Below, piece by piece: positions 43,212 to 53,112 of a stretch of 64,000 bases of DNA (within the stretch, counting starts at the first letter, position 1; every line of letters starts with the position of its first letter). The stretch comes from G965195345 sp965277775 (GTDB taxonomy: Bacteria > Pseudomonadota > Gammaproteobacteria > CAKMZV01), in assembly GCA_965277775.1 (NCBI GenBank), contig OZ255843.1, positions 682,001 to 746,000 on the forward strand. Direction: 5' to 3'. The translations under genes and the position numbers were made by a program. The notes below the pieces were generated by a model, which had not been told where the DNA came from, searched no databases, and was given only the letters and a program-made list of their open reading frames with translations.

Positions 43212-44765
43212 TCATTGCTTGGCATAAACATCATAGAACTCGGCGCTTTCAATTTTTTGAAAATTTTTGCGAACATACTTTTCATAGGTATTATATTCAG
43301 CAGCTTGATGCACATCAGCCAATGAAGACGGACTGATTTTTGGGATACCAATGACTATTCCAGGCAGATTAAAAGCCTTTGTTATTTTTCCAAATATATG
43401 GGGTGTGGGTGGGGCGCCAAAATCCAAAATCCACGTACCAGGAATGGGGTTAATTTCATTTGGATCAAGTTCACAGCTTGGACAGACAAATACGAATAAT
43501 CGTTTGTTCTGTTGCGCATATTTTTGTTTTAGCTGTTGCGTTTCCTTTAAATATCGACACGTAACTGGGTTTGTTTTTACGCCTTGATAGCCATAGACAA
43601 TGCCCCCTAATTCACAGGTTTGTTCAGCCATTGGTCTTTCTCTACCAGGATCAAATAGCTGAGCCCCAACCAAAGTTAATGTACAGATCAATGCCAAAAT
43701 TGGAATGAAAGCTTTTTTTGTACCCAATGCAAAAAGTGGAATGAGTATGGCCATTCCAAAAAGCGGTGAATTAATGCCATCCGAAAGACTCATCCCCCAA
43801 GCCATCGCCAATAACGACCACCATAATTTCCTATTCAAAGATTGAGGCACTTTGAGTGAATAGGCTAAAAATGCCCCCCATAATACTAATGCAAATCCGT
43901 GGTAGTATTTATATAAGGCCAAAGATGCCAGGTAAAAAACTATCATTGCCCAAATAAAATAAACAACCATTTTGTCAGACTTTTCTCGATCATGACCATT
44001 GGTGTAATAGATGAGATATATGAGCATAAAACTGGGCAATGCCCATAAATATCTAACAAACCCTTTAGATACAATACTTTTCTGAGCGGCTATTTGTAAA
44101 AATGCTTCCATGAATACGCCTGCAAAAACCAGCCATCCGATGAAGAGAAAACCTGGAAGGGTTATTGCCAGCCAATATCGCCATTGACGATAATCGCCCA
44201 TGATAAAAAGCGCTATGAGCGGCACGGGCAAAAAGCTTTGTTTAGTCATATAAGACAGAGCCAGTACAAAATATCCAGCAAAACGAATCTTTTCGGAGGT
44301 TGATTTGAACAGGATGACAAAACCGGCCAAACAAAATATCATGCCATCTAATGAAGGCCAAGGTGTTATATTTATTCGGGATGATACTAGACAGAATGAA
44401 ACGACGGCCAGCAAATAGATATATTTTTTATCCTCATCGTAAAAATGTTGAATCAGTAACGATCCAAAATAGCCAATGAGCGCAACCTCACCCCAATAGA
44501 ATGCTCGAGCATAAAGCGTCATGCTATCACCAGCATAAACAATTGGAACGAGTAAATATTGAGATAGAGGTGGGGTTAACAGAATGAAATCAGTATAAGG
44601 CACCTCACCTTGAAATAATCTGACCGCAAAGGCTAAATAAATCTCATGATCTGTGGGATTAAAGCCTTGATGCGAGAAAAAATAATGACTAAGCCCTGCA
44701 ACAACAGCCATCACAAGAAGCAATAGCAATGCGAACATCATTTGTGAAGAGGCTTTATGAATCAT
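43212..44765 (-). CDS. Multi-pass GT-C glycosyltransferase-like membrane protein (GT39/PMT-like)
   Basis: 517 residues: an N-terminal helix, then an acidic periplasmic motif NPTDHEIYLAFAVRLFQGEV followed by PYTDF, about ten further membrane helices, and a soluble C-terminal tail of about 120 residues containing a CPSC pair. The early acidic loop (here DHE) after the first helix followed by a P-Y-x-D-F loop is typical of GT39/ArnT-like enzymes that use polyprenyl-phosphate sugars. The acceptor is unknown. It is the only gene between the two 16S copies, on the same strand, and may receive read-through from 16S copy 2. Confidence 0.68.
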   Translation of the reverse strand: MIHKASSQMMFALLLLLVMAVVAGLSHYFFSHQGFNPTDHEIYLAFAVRLFQGEVPYTDFILLTPPLSQYLLVPIVYAGDSMTLYARAFYWGEVALIGYFGSLLIQHFYDEDKKYIYLLAVVSFCLVSSRINITPWPSLDGMIFCLAGFVILFKSTSEKIRFAGYFVLALSYMTKQSFLPVPLIALFIMGDYRQWRYWLAITLPGFLFIGWLVFAGVFMEAFLQIAAQKSIVSKGFVRYLWALPSFMLIYLIYYTNGHDREKSDKMVVYFIWAMIVFYLASLALYKYYHGFALVLWGAFLAYSLKVPQSLNRKLWWSLLAMAWGMSLSDGINSPLFGMAILIPLFALGTKKAFIPILALICTLTLVGAQLFDPGRERPMAEQTCELGGIVYGYQGVKTNPVTCRYLKETQQLKQKYAQQNKRLFVFVCPSCELDPNEINPIPGTWILDFGAPPTPHIFGKITKAFNLPGIVIGIPKISPSSLADVHQAAEYNTYEKYVRKNFQKIESAEFYDVYAKQ

Positions 44766-45040
44766 CTGTTATGTCCATATTTTACAAGGTGTTTTATTAC
44801 GAGATTGCAAAAGTCATTTATCTCTAAACGTATTCTGTAGTCTGTAAAAAAACCAGCATGATTAAGCCGTTGGCGCACTTCTCCGCTCATTTATCAGCGA
44901 GTCTTGGCGCCAGTTCATATGACAATTATTCATGAAATGAATAATATAAATTTGGATACGTATTCCCATACATTGGTATGGAAAACACCATTTGAGGGCA
45001 CTCTATGAATCTTTACACAGTCCAGCTGTGTCTTTGTCGA

Positions 45041-46580
<1,540 letters not shown>

Positions 46581-46661
46581 TGTCTTTTACAACATTTGCC
46601 TTACTTAAAAAGTAAGGACTTCATTGACTCATAAAGTGCCCACAAATAGTGTGTATCCAAA

Positions 46662-46721
46662 TTTTTAAAGAACGTCTCAATCAATATCTAAAACAATACC
46701 AATTTCGAGGCGCGTATTATA
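46662..46721 (-). promoter_or_regulatory. rRNA promoter -10 and boxA of 16S copy 2
   Basis: The same elements as copy 1: TATAAT at 46721-46716 with a GC-rich discriminator and boxA GTTCTTTAAAAA at 46673-46662. The processing-stem leader arm lies at 46626-46664 and the leader hairpin at 46599-46617. Confidence 0.8.
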
Positions 46722-46781
46722 TAGCCTCATCCAGAAAACAACACACTTTTAATAGCTCTTTTATCATTTATTTACTGCTTT

Positions 46782-47052
46782 ACAAATTTAAAAGTCAAAA
46801 CGGTCGCATATTTGCCTAACAATGACACAAATACCACGACTCGTTATTCATTGTGCCTTAACATGAGGCTCAAACATACAATGGCAATAAACGCACATGG
46901 CTATACTGAAAATCTGCAAGCTGTTTAGGTGTATTTGAAAAAGGCGAAGTTATGTGATTTATGACTTGACGTATTGACGAGTCATCCATATTGAACCGCT
47001 TGACAATGTTCTGGTTCAGAACAATGATATTCAATTCTGGATCTATGCCGAA
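46782..47052. other. Spacer between 16S copy 2 and nnr
   Basis: AT-rich unique sequence, unlike the spacer upstream of 16S copy 1, so the duplication does not extend here. Only very short frames; nothing recognised. Confidence 0.5.
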
Positions 47053-48504
47053 TCACTTAAAACAATAAGCCTTGCTGATGTCAGAGGCTTGAAGGCCCCA
47101 ACCTTTATGTGGAAATAATTGATCACCCATTTGAGCGTGAACATAGACCGCGTTTGTTGCCGCTTGTAACAAAGTTAAATTTTGAGCCAACAACCCCCCA
47201 ATCAAGCCGCTTAACACATCACCCATGCCAGCACTGGCGAGCGCTGGGTTGCCATAAGGGCACAAATACGTTGTTAGACCGTCTGTGATGATGGTACCAC
47301 AGCCTTTTAATACAATGACACCGCCATATTTTTCAACCAATTGTTGGGCAGCTGCCATGCGATCATTCTGAACGGATGCCGTATCACAACCTAATAAAAT
47401 GGCAGCCTCTTTAGGATGAGGCGTCAGCACCCATTGCGTATTATATTGCGGCTGTTTTGCCAATAAATTCAAACCATCTGCGTCGATCACTTTGACAAGG
47501 GGTGATGCAAGACTTTGGTTAAACAATGTCTTAGACCAAGTATTTTGCCCCAATCCAGGGCCAAGTACTAATGTTCCCGATGCCATAGGCGGAAAGACAG
47601 AATGGGTCATCACTTCTGGTAAATACACTGGTAAATAAGAGGCATGATCGCTGTGCGTAACCAAATGGACCAAACCTGCACCAGAACGTAATGCCGATTC
47701 AGCGGCCAGCAGTACTGCCCCTGGCATACCCGAAGCGCCACCCACCACCCACACTGTGCCAAACTGACCTTTATGGGAATCTTGTCGCCTGTTTAAATCA
47801 TAGCTGGGTGGGTGCACCAGTGCAATGGGACTGACACGATCATAAACCACCTGAGGAATGGTTAATTCATCGAACAGTATGTGGCCAGAATAATCCTTTC
47901 CTTGAGCTGTAATCAATCCGGGCTTAAGCCCGACATAAGTCAATGTTTGTTGTGCCTCTACCGCAATGCCCTGAGGTTGACCGCTGTCACCATTGAGTCC
48001 TGAAGGGATATCTATGGCGAGAACGGGGCAAGACTGACTGTTAATGTGTTCAATGATGTCATGCATCTGGGCACTGACCGATTGCGATAAACCACTGCCG
48101 AGCAAGCCATCAACAATGAGGTCAAACATTGATAAATCTGGTCGGTTTTGAAGATGGATTGGTGCTTGTCCTTGACCACTTATATACTGCTCGTAAGCCC
48201 TTTTGGCATCTTTGGTTGTCGGCAATTTGCTGTAAAAACACTGTGATTTAATACCGAGTTGCTCAAGCATACGCGCACAAACCCACGCATCCCCACCGTT
48301 GTTACCACTGCCTGCAAAAATGGCAATGTTTTTACAGTTTGAAAAATTTTCACGGATACAATGAGCAAGTGAAGTCCCCGCTCGCTCCATTAGGGGTAAT
48401 TGATACTCAGTTATTGCAATTGAGTCAATTGCTCTTATGGTGTTGCAGGCATAATATTTTGCCAAATGCGTTGGAATGTCTTTTATTTCATAGCGCATGA
48501 ACAC
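47053..48504 (-). CDS. nnr: Bifunctional NAD(P)H-hydrate epimerase / ADP-dependent NAD(P)H-hydrate dehydratase
   Basis: 483 residues with two domains. The N-terminal NnrE epimerase has GSGNNGGDAWVCARML, DGLLGSGLS and AIDIPSGLNGDSG. The C-terminal NnrD ribokinase-like dehydratase has GPGLGQN, IDADGLNLLA, LTPHPKEAAILLG, IVLKGCGTII and ASAGMGDVLSGLIGGLLAQ. Together they repair hydrated NAD(P)H. The start is the ATG at 48504 or, two codons on, 48498. It is divergent from trmA. The tsaE and amiB genes that often follow nnr are not here. Confidence 0.95.
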   Translation of the reverse strand: MFMRYEIKDIPTHLAKYYACNTIRAIDSIAITEYQLPLMERAGTSLAHCIRENFSNCKNIAIFAGSGNNGGDAWVCARMLEQLGIKSQCFYSKLPTTKDAKRAYEQYISGQGQAPIHLQNRPDLSMFDLIVDGLLGSGLSQSVSAQMHDIIEHINSQSCPVLAIDIPSGLNGDSGQPQGIAVEAQQTLTYVGLKPGLITAQGKDYSGHILFDELTIPQVVYDRVSPIALVHPPSYDLNRRQDSHKGQFGTVWVVGGASGMPGAVLLAAESALRSGAGLVHLVTHSDHASYLPVYLPEVMTHSVFPPMASGTLVLGPGLGQNTWSKTLFNQSLASPLVKVIDADGLNLLAKQPQYNTQWVLTPHPKEAAILLGCDTASVQNDRMAAAQQLVEKYGGVIVLKGCGTIITDGLTTYLCPYGNPALASAGMGDVLSGLIGGLLAQNLTLLQAATNAVYVHAQMGDQLFPHKGWGLQASDISKAYCFK

Positions 48505-48562
48505 TCTGCCTTTTTAAGGTACCAAATCAATATAGTATTGAACACACATATTATAGAAGCAG

Positions 48563-49723
48563 ATGACGCAAGATAATTCAGTTAATGTCATGACAGCAGA
48601 ACCACCCTATTTTCAACCTGGTCAGGTGTATCCTGATCAATACGACCTGCTATTTGAGACGAAATGCACTCAAATACTTGAACAATTAGACGAACTTAAA
48701 CTCACCGATACAGTCCAGACCATTGAAACCTTTGCCTCATCCCCTAAAAACTATCGTGCTCGGGTAGAGTTTTCAATTGCCTCTAATCCTTGGCGTTATG
48801 TGATGTTTGACCATGCCAAGAATCCCGTCGATCTCAATCACTGTCCCCTTGCTTTATCGGCCATTGACGAGGCTATGCCCGTCTTGCTCGAGTTTTTAAC
48901 GCAACATCCAGAGTTTGGCCATCGTCTATTTCAGACCAACTGGCGTGCCAATCAGCAAGGCGATGTTTTAGTGTCATTGCTCTATCATCGTGATTTAGAA
49001 CCACAATGGATACAGTTGGCCGAACAATTAGAACAATTAATCGGCGGACACGTGATTGGCCGAGCACGAAAAAAACGCCACATCGTCTCACAAGATTATA
49101 TCGACGTTAGTTGGTCAATCGGCGGTCGAAACCTGGTGCTGCGCGAACACGACAACTGTTTTTCTCAACCCAATGCCACCATCAATCCCTGCATGCTCAA
49201 TTGGGTTGAGCAGCAATTGAACCAACGTGCCACACAACAGACCGATTTATTAGAACTCTATTGTGGCATTGGCAATTTCACCAGCATCCTTGCCCCACAG
49301 TTTCGCAAAGTACTGGCAACTGAGTTAACGCGTCAATCCATTCGCTTGTGTCAGCATAATATGGCTGAAAATGGCATCAACAACGTAGATATTGTCAGAT
49401 TGTCTGCGCAAGAAACCGTCGCCGCCATCACCCAACAACGACCATTCAGACGTTTAAAAAACATTGCATTATCAGACTATCACTTTGACTGGTTATTTAT
49501 AGACCCACCCAGACAAGGACTTGATGATGATAATCGGCGGTTTTTTCAAAAATTTAACCATATTATTTACATTTCTTGTAACCCCCTGAAATTGATAAAG
49601 GACTTACAATATTGGCAAAATAGCCATCAAATTGAGGCACTGGCCATCTTCGATCAATTCCCTTATACAGAACATCTGGAAATTGGGGTCATACTAAAAA
49701 TCAAACCACTCAAAAAGGATTAA
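48563..49723 (+). CDS. trmA: tRNA (uracil-54-C5)-methyltransferase
   Basis: 386 residues; E. coli TrmA has 366. SAM motif I is LLELYCGIGNFTSILA. The catalytic region is FIDPPRQGLDDD, the nucleophilic Cys is in YISCNPLKL, and the C-terminus has the TrmA-specific FDQFPYTEHLEIGVIL. No N-terminal FeS cysteine cluster or TRAM domain is present, which separates it from RlmC/RlmD. It makes ribothymidine 54 in the T-loop of tRNA. The amidotransferase gene follows 4 bases downstream, so the two may be co-transcribed. Confidence 0.93.
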   Translation: MTQDNSVNVMTAEPPYFQPGQVYPDQYDLLFETKCTQILEQLDELKLTDTVQTIETFASSPKNYRARVEFSIASNPWRYVMFDHAKNPVDLNHCPLALSAIDEAMPVLLEFLTQHPEFGHRLFQTNWRANQQGDVLVSLLYHRDLEPQWIQLAEQLEQLIGGHVIGRARKKRHIVSQDYIDVSWSIGGRNLVLREHDNCFSQPNATINPCMLNWVEQQLNQRATQQTDLLELYCGIGNFTSILAPQFRKVLATELTRQSIRLCQHNMAENGINNVDIVRLSAQETVAAITQQRPFRRLKNIALSDYHFDWLFIDPPRQGLDDDNRRFFQKFNHIIYISCNPLKLIKDLQYWQNSHQIEALAIFDQFPYTEHLEIGVILKIKPLKKD

Positions 49724-49727
49724 AACC

Positions 49728-51518
49728 ATGTGCGGCATCTGCGGAGAAATAACTTTTAAGGGCACGGTCAATCGTAGTGCCATTGAATCCATGAAGCAAT
49801 CCTTGCTGACCAGGGGGCCCGACTCACAAGACACGCATATACAAAACCCAATTGGCTTCGGCCATCGCCGCCTCTCTATCATCGACTTATCCGATGGTGG
49901 TGCACAACCGATGGTTGATGGAGATTGGGCATTGGTTTTCAACGGTTGTATCTACAACTACCGTGCATTACGCAAAAAACTTCAACAATGCGGGGCAGTT
50001 TTTCATTCTGACAGCGATACTGAAGTGATTTTAAGAGCCTGGCAAACTTGGGGCAAAGACTGCCTTAAAGATTTAGACGGCATGTTTGCTTTCGCCTTGT
50101 GGCAACCGCTTGAGCGCAAACTGTATTTATGCCGCGATCGATTTGGCATTAAACCCTTGTACTACACGAGTGGTCCCAATCAGCTGCGTTTTGCCTCAAC
50201 ACTGCCCGCCTTATTAAGTGTGGGGGATGTAGATACAACAATTGATAAAAAGGCTTTACAGTTTCTCTTTAGTCTGCACGCGGTCGTCCCTGCACCCAAC
50301 ACCATCTATCAAAACATTAAAAAACTGGCACCCGCAACCATGCTTGAGATTGACGAACAAGGCAACCAACATCAACACAATTATTGGCAACTTTCCACTG
50401 AAATACAAGGTGATGAGACGCTCTGGCAGCCTGAGATTGAAGAAGCACTGCGCCAAGCTGTTGAAAAAAGATTGTTGGCATCCGATGTGCCTGTGGGGGT
50501 TTTGCTGTCGGGCGGGCTAGACTCCAGCCTAATCGTCGCCCTCGTTGAAGAAACCCGCCAAAAAATGATCAAGCAACAAGGTGATGCGCCTGATTTACTG
50601 ACTTTTTCAATTGGTTTTGATGATGTGGGCTCAGAAAAAGGCAGTGAATTTTATTATTCTGATCAGGTGGTGCAGCAATTTAAGACCAAACATCAAAAAT
50701 TGCACATTGAAAACAGCGCCGTGCTCAAACGCTTGCCTGAAGCCATAAATGCCATGTCCGAACCCATGTTTGGACAAGATGCCGTGGCGTTCTTTCTACT
50801 ATCCGAACAAGTGTCTCAACACGTTAAGGTCGTACTCAGCGGACAAGGAGCTGATGAAGTTTTTGGCGGATATTTCTGGTACCCGCAAATGCAAGCCCAT
50901 CAGATGAAATACCCTCATCATTCTGCTGCTGAGCAATTTTCTCCTTACTATCTCGACCGACCTTATAGCGAGATGGCCCAAATGCTCAATCCTGAATGGT
51001 TGATAGAAGACTGTGTCACACCTTGGCTCAATCAATCTCTATCAGGTTCAGGTGATTTCACCAACCGCGTACTCGGGCTGGACGTCACTACCCTCATCGT
51101 TGATGACCCAGTGAAACGGGTGGACAACATGACCATGGCGTATTCATTAGAGGCACGTGTGCCATTTTTGGACACGCACTTGGTTGAAACCGCTTCACGA
51201 ACAGCCGCCGCCTGGCGTTTACAAAATGGTGGCAAAAACCCCTTAAAAACCATGAGCGCACGCTATTTTTCAGATGAATTCATTTACCGAACAAAAGGCT
51301 ATTTCCCAATGCCTGCCCTCAAACATATTCATGGCGAATTTTATGCTTGGATGACCGATCTATTAAATTCAGAGGCCTGCCGTTCAAGAGGACTGTACAA
51401 CAGAGACTATGTCAATACGCTGCTCAGCAACCCAGAACATCCCGACCATTACACCCGTTTACAAGGGAGTAAATTGTGGCACTTAACATTACTTGAAGCC
51501 TGGTTACAAAGTCATTGA
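49728..51518 (+). CDS. Asparagine-synthase-like amidotransferase, NAGGN (AsnO) type
   Basis: 596 residues. The N-terminal class II glutaminase starts MCGICGEITF with the catalytic Cys2, then GFGHRRLSIIDLSDGGAQPM and DRFGIKPLYY. The ATP-PP loop of the synthetase domain is LLSGGLDSSLIVAL. VVLSGQGADEVFGGYFWYP, DDPVKRVDNMTMAYSLEARV and the C-terminal KGYFPMPALKHI with LQGSKLWHLTLLEAWLQ match my memory of amidotransferases that make the osmolyte N-acetylglutaminylglutamine amide, more than housekeeping AsnB. The NAGGN synthetase and M42 peptidase that normally sit beside it are absent. General asparagine synthesis is the alternative. Confidence 0.75.
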   Translation: MCGICGEITFKGTVNRSAIESMKQSLLTRGPDSQDTHIQNPIGFGHRRLSIIDLSDGGAQPMVDGDWALVFNGCIYNYRALRKKLQQCGAVFHSDSDTEVILRAWQTWGKDCLKDLDGMFAFALWQPLERKLYLCRDRFGIKPLYYTSGPNQLRFASTLPALLSVGDVDTTIDKKALQFLFSLHAVVPAPNTIYQNIKKLAPATMLEIDEQGNQHQHNYWQLSTEIQGDETLWQPEIEEALRQAVEKRLLASDVPVGVLLSGGLDSSLIVALVEETRQKMIKQQGDAPDLLTFSIGFDDVGSEKGSEFYYSDQVVQQFKTKHQKLHIENSAVLKRLPEAINAMSEPMFGQDAVAFFLLSEQVSQHVKVVLSGQGADEVFGGYFWYPQMQAHQMKYPHHSAAEQFSPYYLDRPYSEMAQMLNPEWLIEDCVTPWLNQSLSGSGDFTNRVLGLDVTTLIVDDPVKRVDNMTMAYSLEARVPFLDTHLVETASRTAAAWRLQNGGKNPLKTMSARYFSDEFIYRTKGYFPMPALKHIHGEFYAWMTDLLNSEACRSRGLYNRDYVNTLLSNPEHPDHYTRLQGSKLWHLTLLEAWLQSH

Positions 51519-51848
51519 TATCCTAAGGAAACCAGACTGAACGCCTAGCCAAGCGTATTGATTGGTTTAATCGCCGATGATTTTTGAAGAGTGCTCTGTT
51601 TATATGCGAGCCGCATTAACCACTCGTCTATGCTATAAATATGAACAATGCCGTCCGCAATAGGCACTTGCGCCTTTCTCTTTGCTTGATATATCCACTA
51701 TCCCTGATAGTATAACCAGCTTTCTACCACGATAAAAATAAAATGCATGAATGAACGCATTAAGCAGTCTATTTGAATTCGACAAACTTGATTTTATTGA
51801 TGTTTTGTTTAAGGTTTTAGACAATGGCGTCTCATTATTGATGATGCC
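51519..51848. other. 330-bp spacer between convergent asnB-like gene and truB
   Basis: No clear terminator or gene. A 63-codon TTG-start frame at 51633-51824 (minus) has no recognisable features. The rpsO-pnp genes that commonly follow truB are missing. Confidence 0.5.
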
Positions 51849-52751
51849 CTAATCAATCATTCGTCTTCTTATGCTGAACCGACCCTCCAACACACGACCT
51901 ATGCCCCAAAATTGGTGGTCGTCGGTATAAACCCTGACGTCATTGCTATCTGGAAAATCAATCGCAAAAGATCGCCCAAAATCTAATTCACTCGCTTGTT
52001 CTTTGCTCAGTGTCAGCGCCGGCCAATCAGCGAAAATGAAATCAATGGGCAGCAATTTTTCGAGCCTTTGCGCTTTACTTAATCGTTCTAATTCAGCCAT
52101 CGTTACGGTTGGACTTTGTTCAAAAGGACTCAGCCAATCACGATGCAGCTTTTTAACATAAGCCCCGCATCCCAAGTCCTGCCCCAAATCTTCAACAATG
52201 GTTCGAACGTATGTGCCTTTTGAACAATGAATTTTGAGCGTTATTTGGTCCTTTGAAAAAGCGATTAAATCCAGGGCATAAATATTAACTGATCGACTTT
52301 TACGTTCAATGTGAATGCCTTGCCGAGCATAATAATATAAGGGCTTCCCTTCATGCTTTAAGGCTGAATACATCGGTGGGGTTTGCTCGATCAAGCCTCG
52401 ATAATTGCTGAGCTTGGATTCAATGAGGTTTGTATTGAGTGTTGGAATGTCAGCTTCTGCCACGATCTCACCGTCAATGTCACCCGTTGTGCGGGTTTGC
52501 CCTAACTGCATTGTGACTTGGTAAACCTTATCAGCCTCTAATAGGTGGCTGTTAATTTTTGTGCCATGACCCAGGGTAATAATCAGCATGCCAGTGGCAA
52601 TGGGGTCTAAAGTCCCCGTGTGCCCCGCTTTTTTAGCATTAAATAAGCGTTTGACCTTTTGTAAAATTTGATTGGAACTGTCGCCTGCGGGTTTGTTGAA
52701 GACAACAATGCCATTGACTGATTCGGTGGGCGTTATTTTTTGGTTCGACAT
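51849..52751 (-). CDS. truB: tRNA pseudouridine(55) synthase
   Basis: 300 residues. Motifs: NGIVVFNKPAGDSSNQIL, KAGHTGTLDPIATGMLII with the catalytic Asp, YSALKHEGKPLYYYAR, and SKGTYVRTIVEDLG. It makes pseudouridine 55 in the tRNA T-loop. It is the last gene of the rimP-nusA-infB-rbfA-truB operon and overlaps the end of rbfA by 19 bases. Confidence 0.96.
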   Translation of the reverse strand: MSNQKITPTESVNGIVVFNKPAGDSSNQILQKVKRLFNAKKAGHTGTLDPIATGMLIITLGHGTKINSHLLEADKVYQVTMQLGQTRTTGDIDGEIVAEADIPTLNTNLIESKLSNYRGLIEQTPPMYSALKHEGKPLYYYARQGIHIERKSRSVNIYALDLIAFSKDQITLKIHCSKGTYVRTIVEDLGQDLGCGAYVKKLHRDWLSPFEQSPTVTMAELERLSKAQRLEKLLPIDFIFADWPALTLSKEQASELDFGRSFAIDFPDSNDVRVYTDDHQFWGIGRVLEGRFSIRRRMID

Positions 52752-53092
52752 TCATATAACAACTGTTCAATTCGAGCCACTTCTGAATCGATTTCATCAA
52801 AGCGAAAATCTAATTTTGGGGTGATGCGCAATTGCATTTGTTCGTTGATGATTTTACGAAAAAAAGCATTGGCTTTTTCTAAAGCATCCAGAACCGGTTG
52901 AGCACTTTGTTGATCTAAACAACCCAATACACCGACATAAACAACGGCAAAACTCAGATCTTTGCTGATGCGTGTTTCTTTGATGACAATGTTTTTTAAT
53001 CGTGGATCAGAGGCTGTTTGTAAGCACGCTTGACTGAGTACTCGAGTGATTTCAGTAGAAACTTTATACTGTCGCGTGGAGGGCGTGGACAT
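52733..53092 (-). CDS. rbfA: 30S ribosome-binding factor A
   Basis: 119 residues, a KH-type fold. Recognised from RQYKVSTEITRVLSQACLQ at the N-terminus, the central VIKETRISKDLSFAVVYVGV and LRITPKLDFRFDEIDSE near the end. It assists late 16S 5'-end maturation and is needed at low temperature in E. coli. It lies 20 bases after infB. Confidence 0.94.
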   Translation of the reverse strand: MSTPSTRQYKVSTEITRVLSQACLQTASDPRLKNIVIKETRISKDLSFAVVYVGVLGCLDQQSAQPVLDALEKANAFFRKIINEQMQLRITPKLDFRFDEIDSEVARIEQLLYECRTKK

Positions 53093-53112
53093 GATTTAAA
53101 TGTCAGTTATGA

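Noticed and set aside
44846..44911. Hairpin GGCGC...GCGCC downstream of 16S copy 2 as a terminator
   Set aside because: The stem has mismatches and the T-run on the transcribed strand is about 20 bases away; too weak to annotate.
51633..51824. A 63-codon minus-strand frame in the asnB-truB spacer
   Set aside because: TTG start, no ribosome-binding site, no recognisable motif or hydrophobic pattern.
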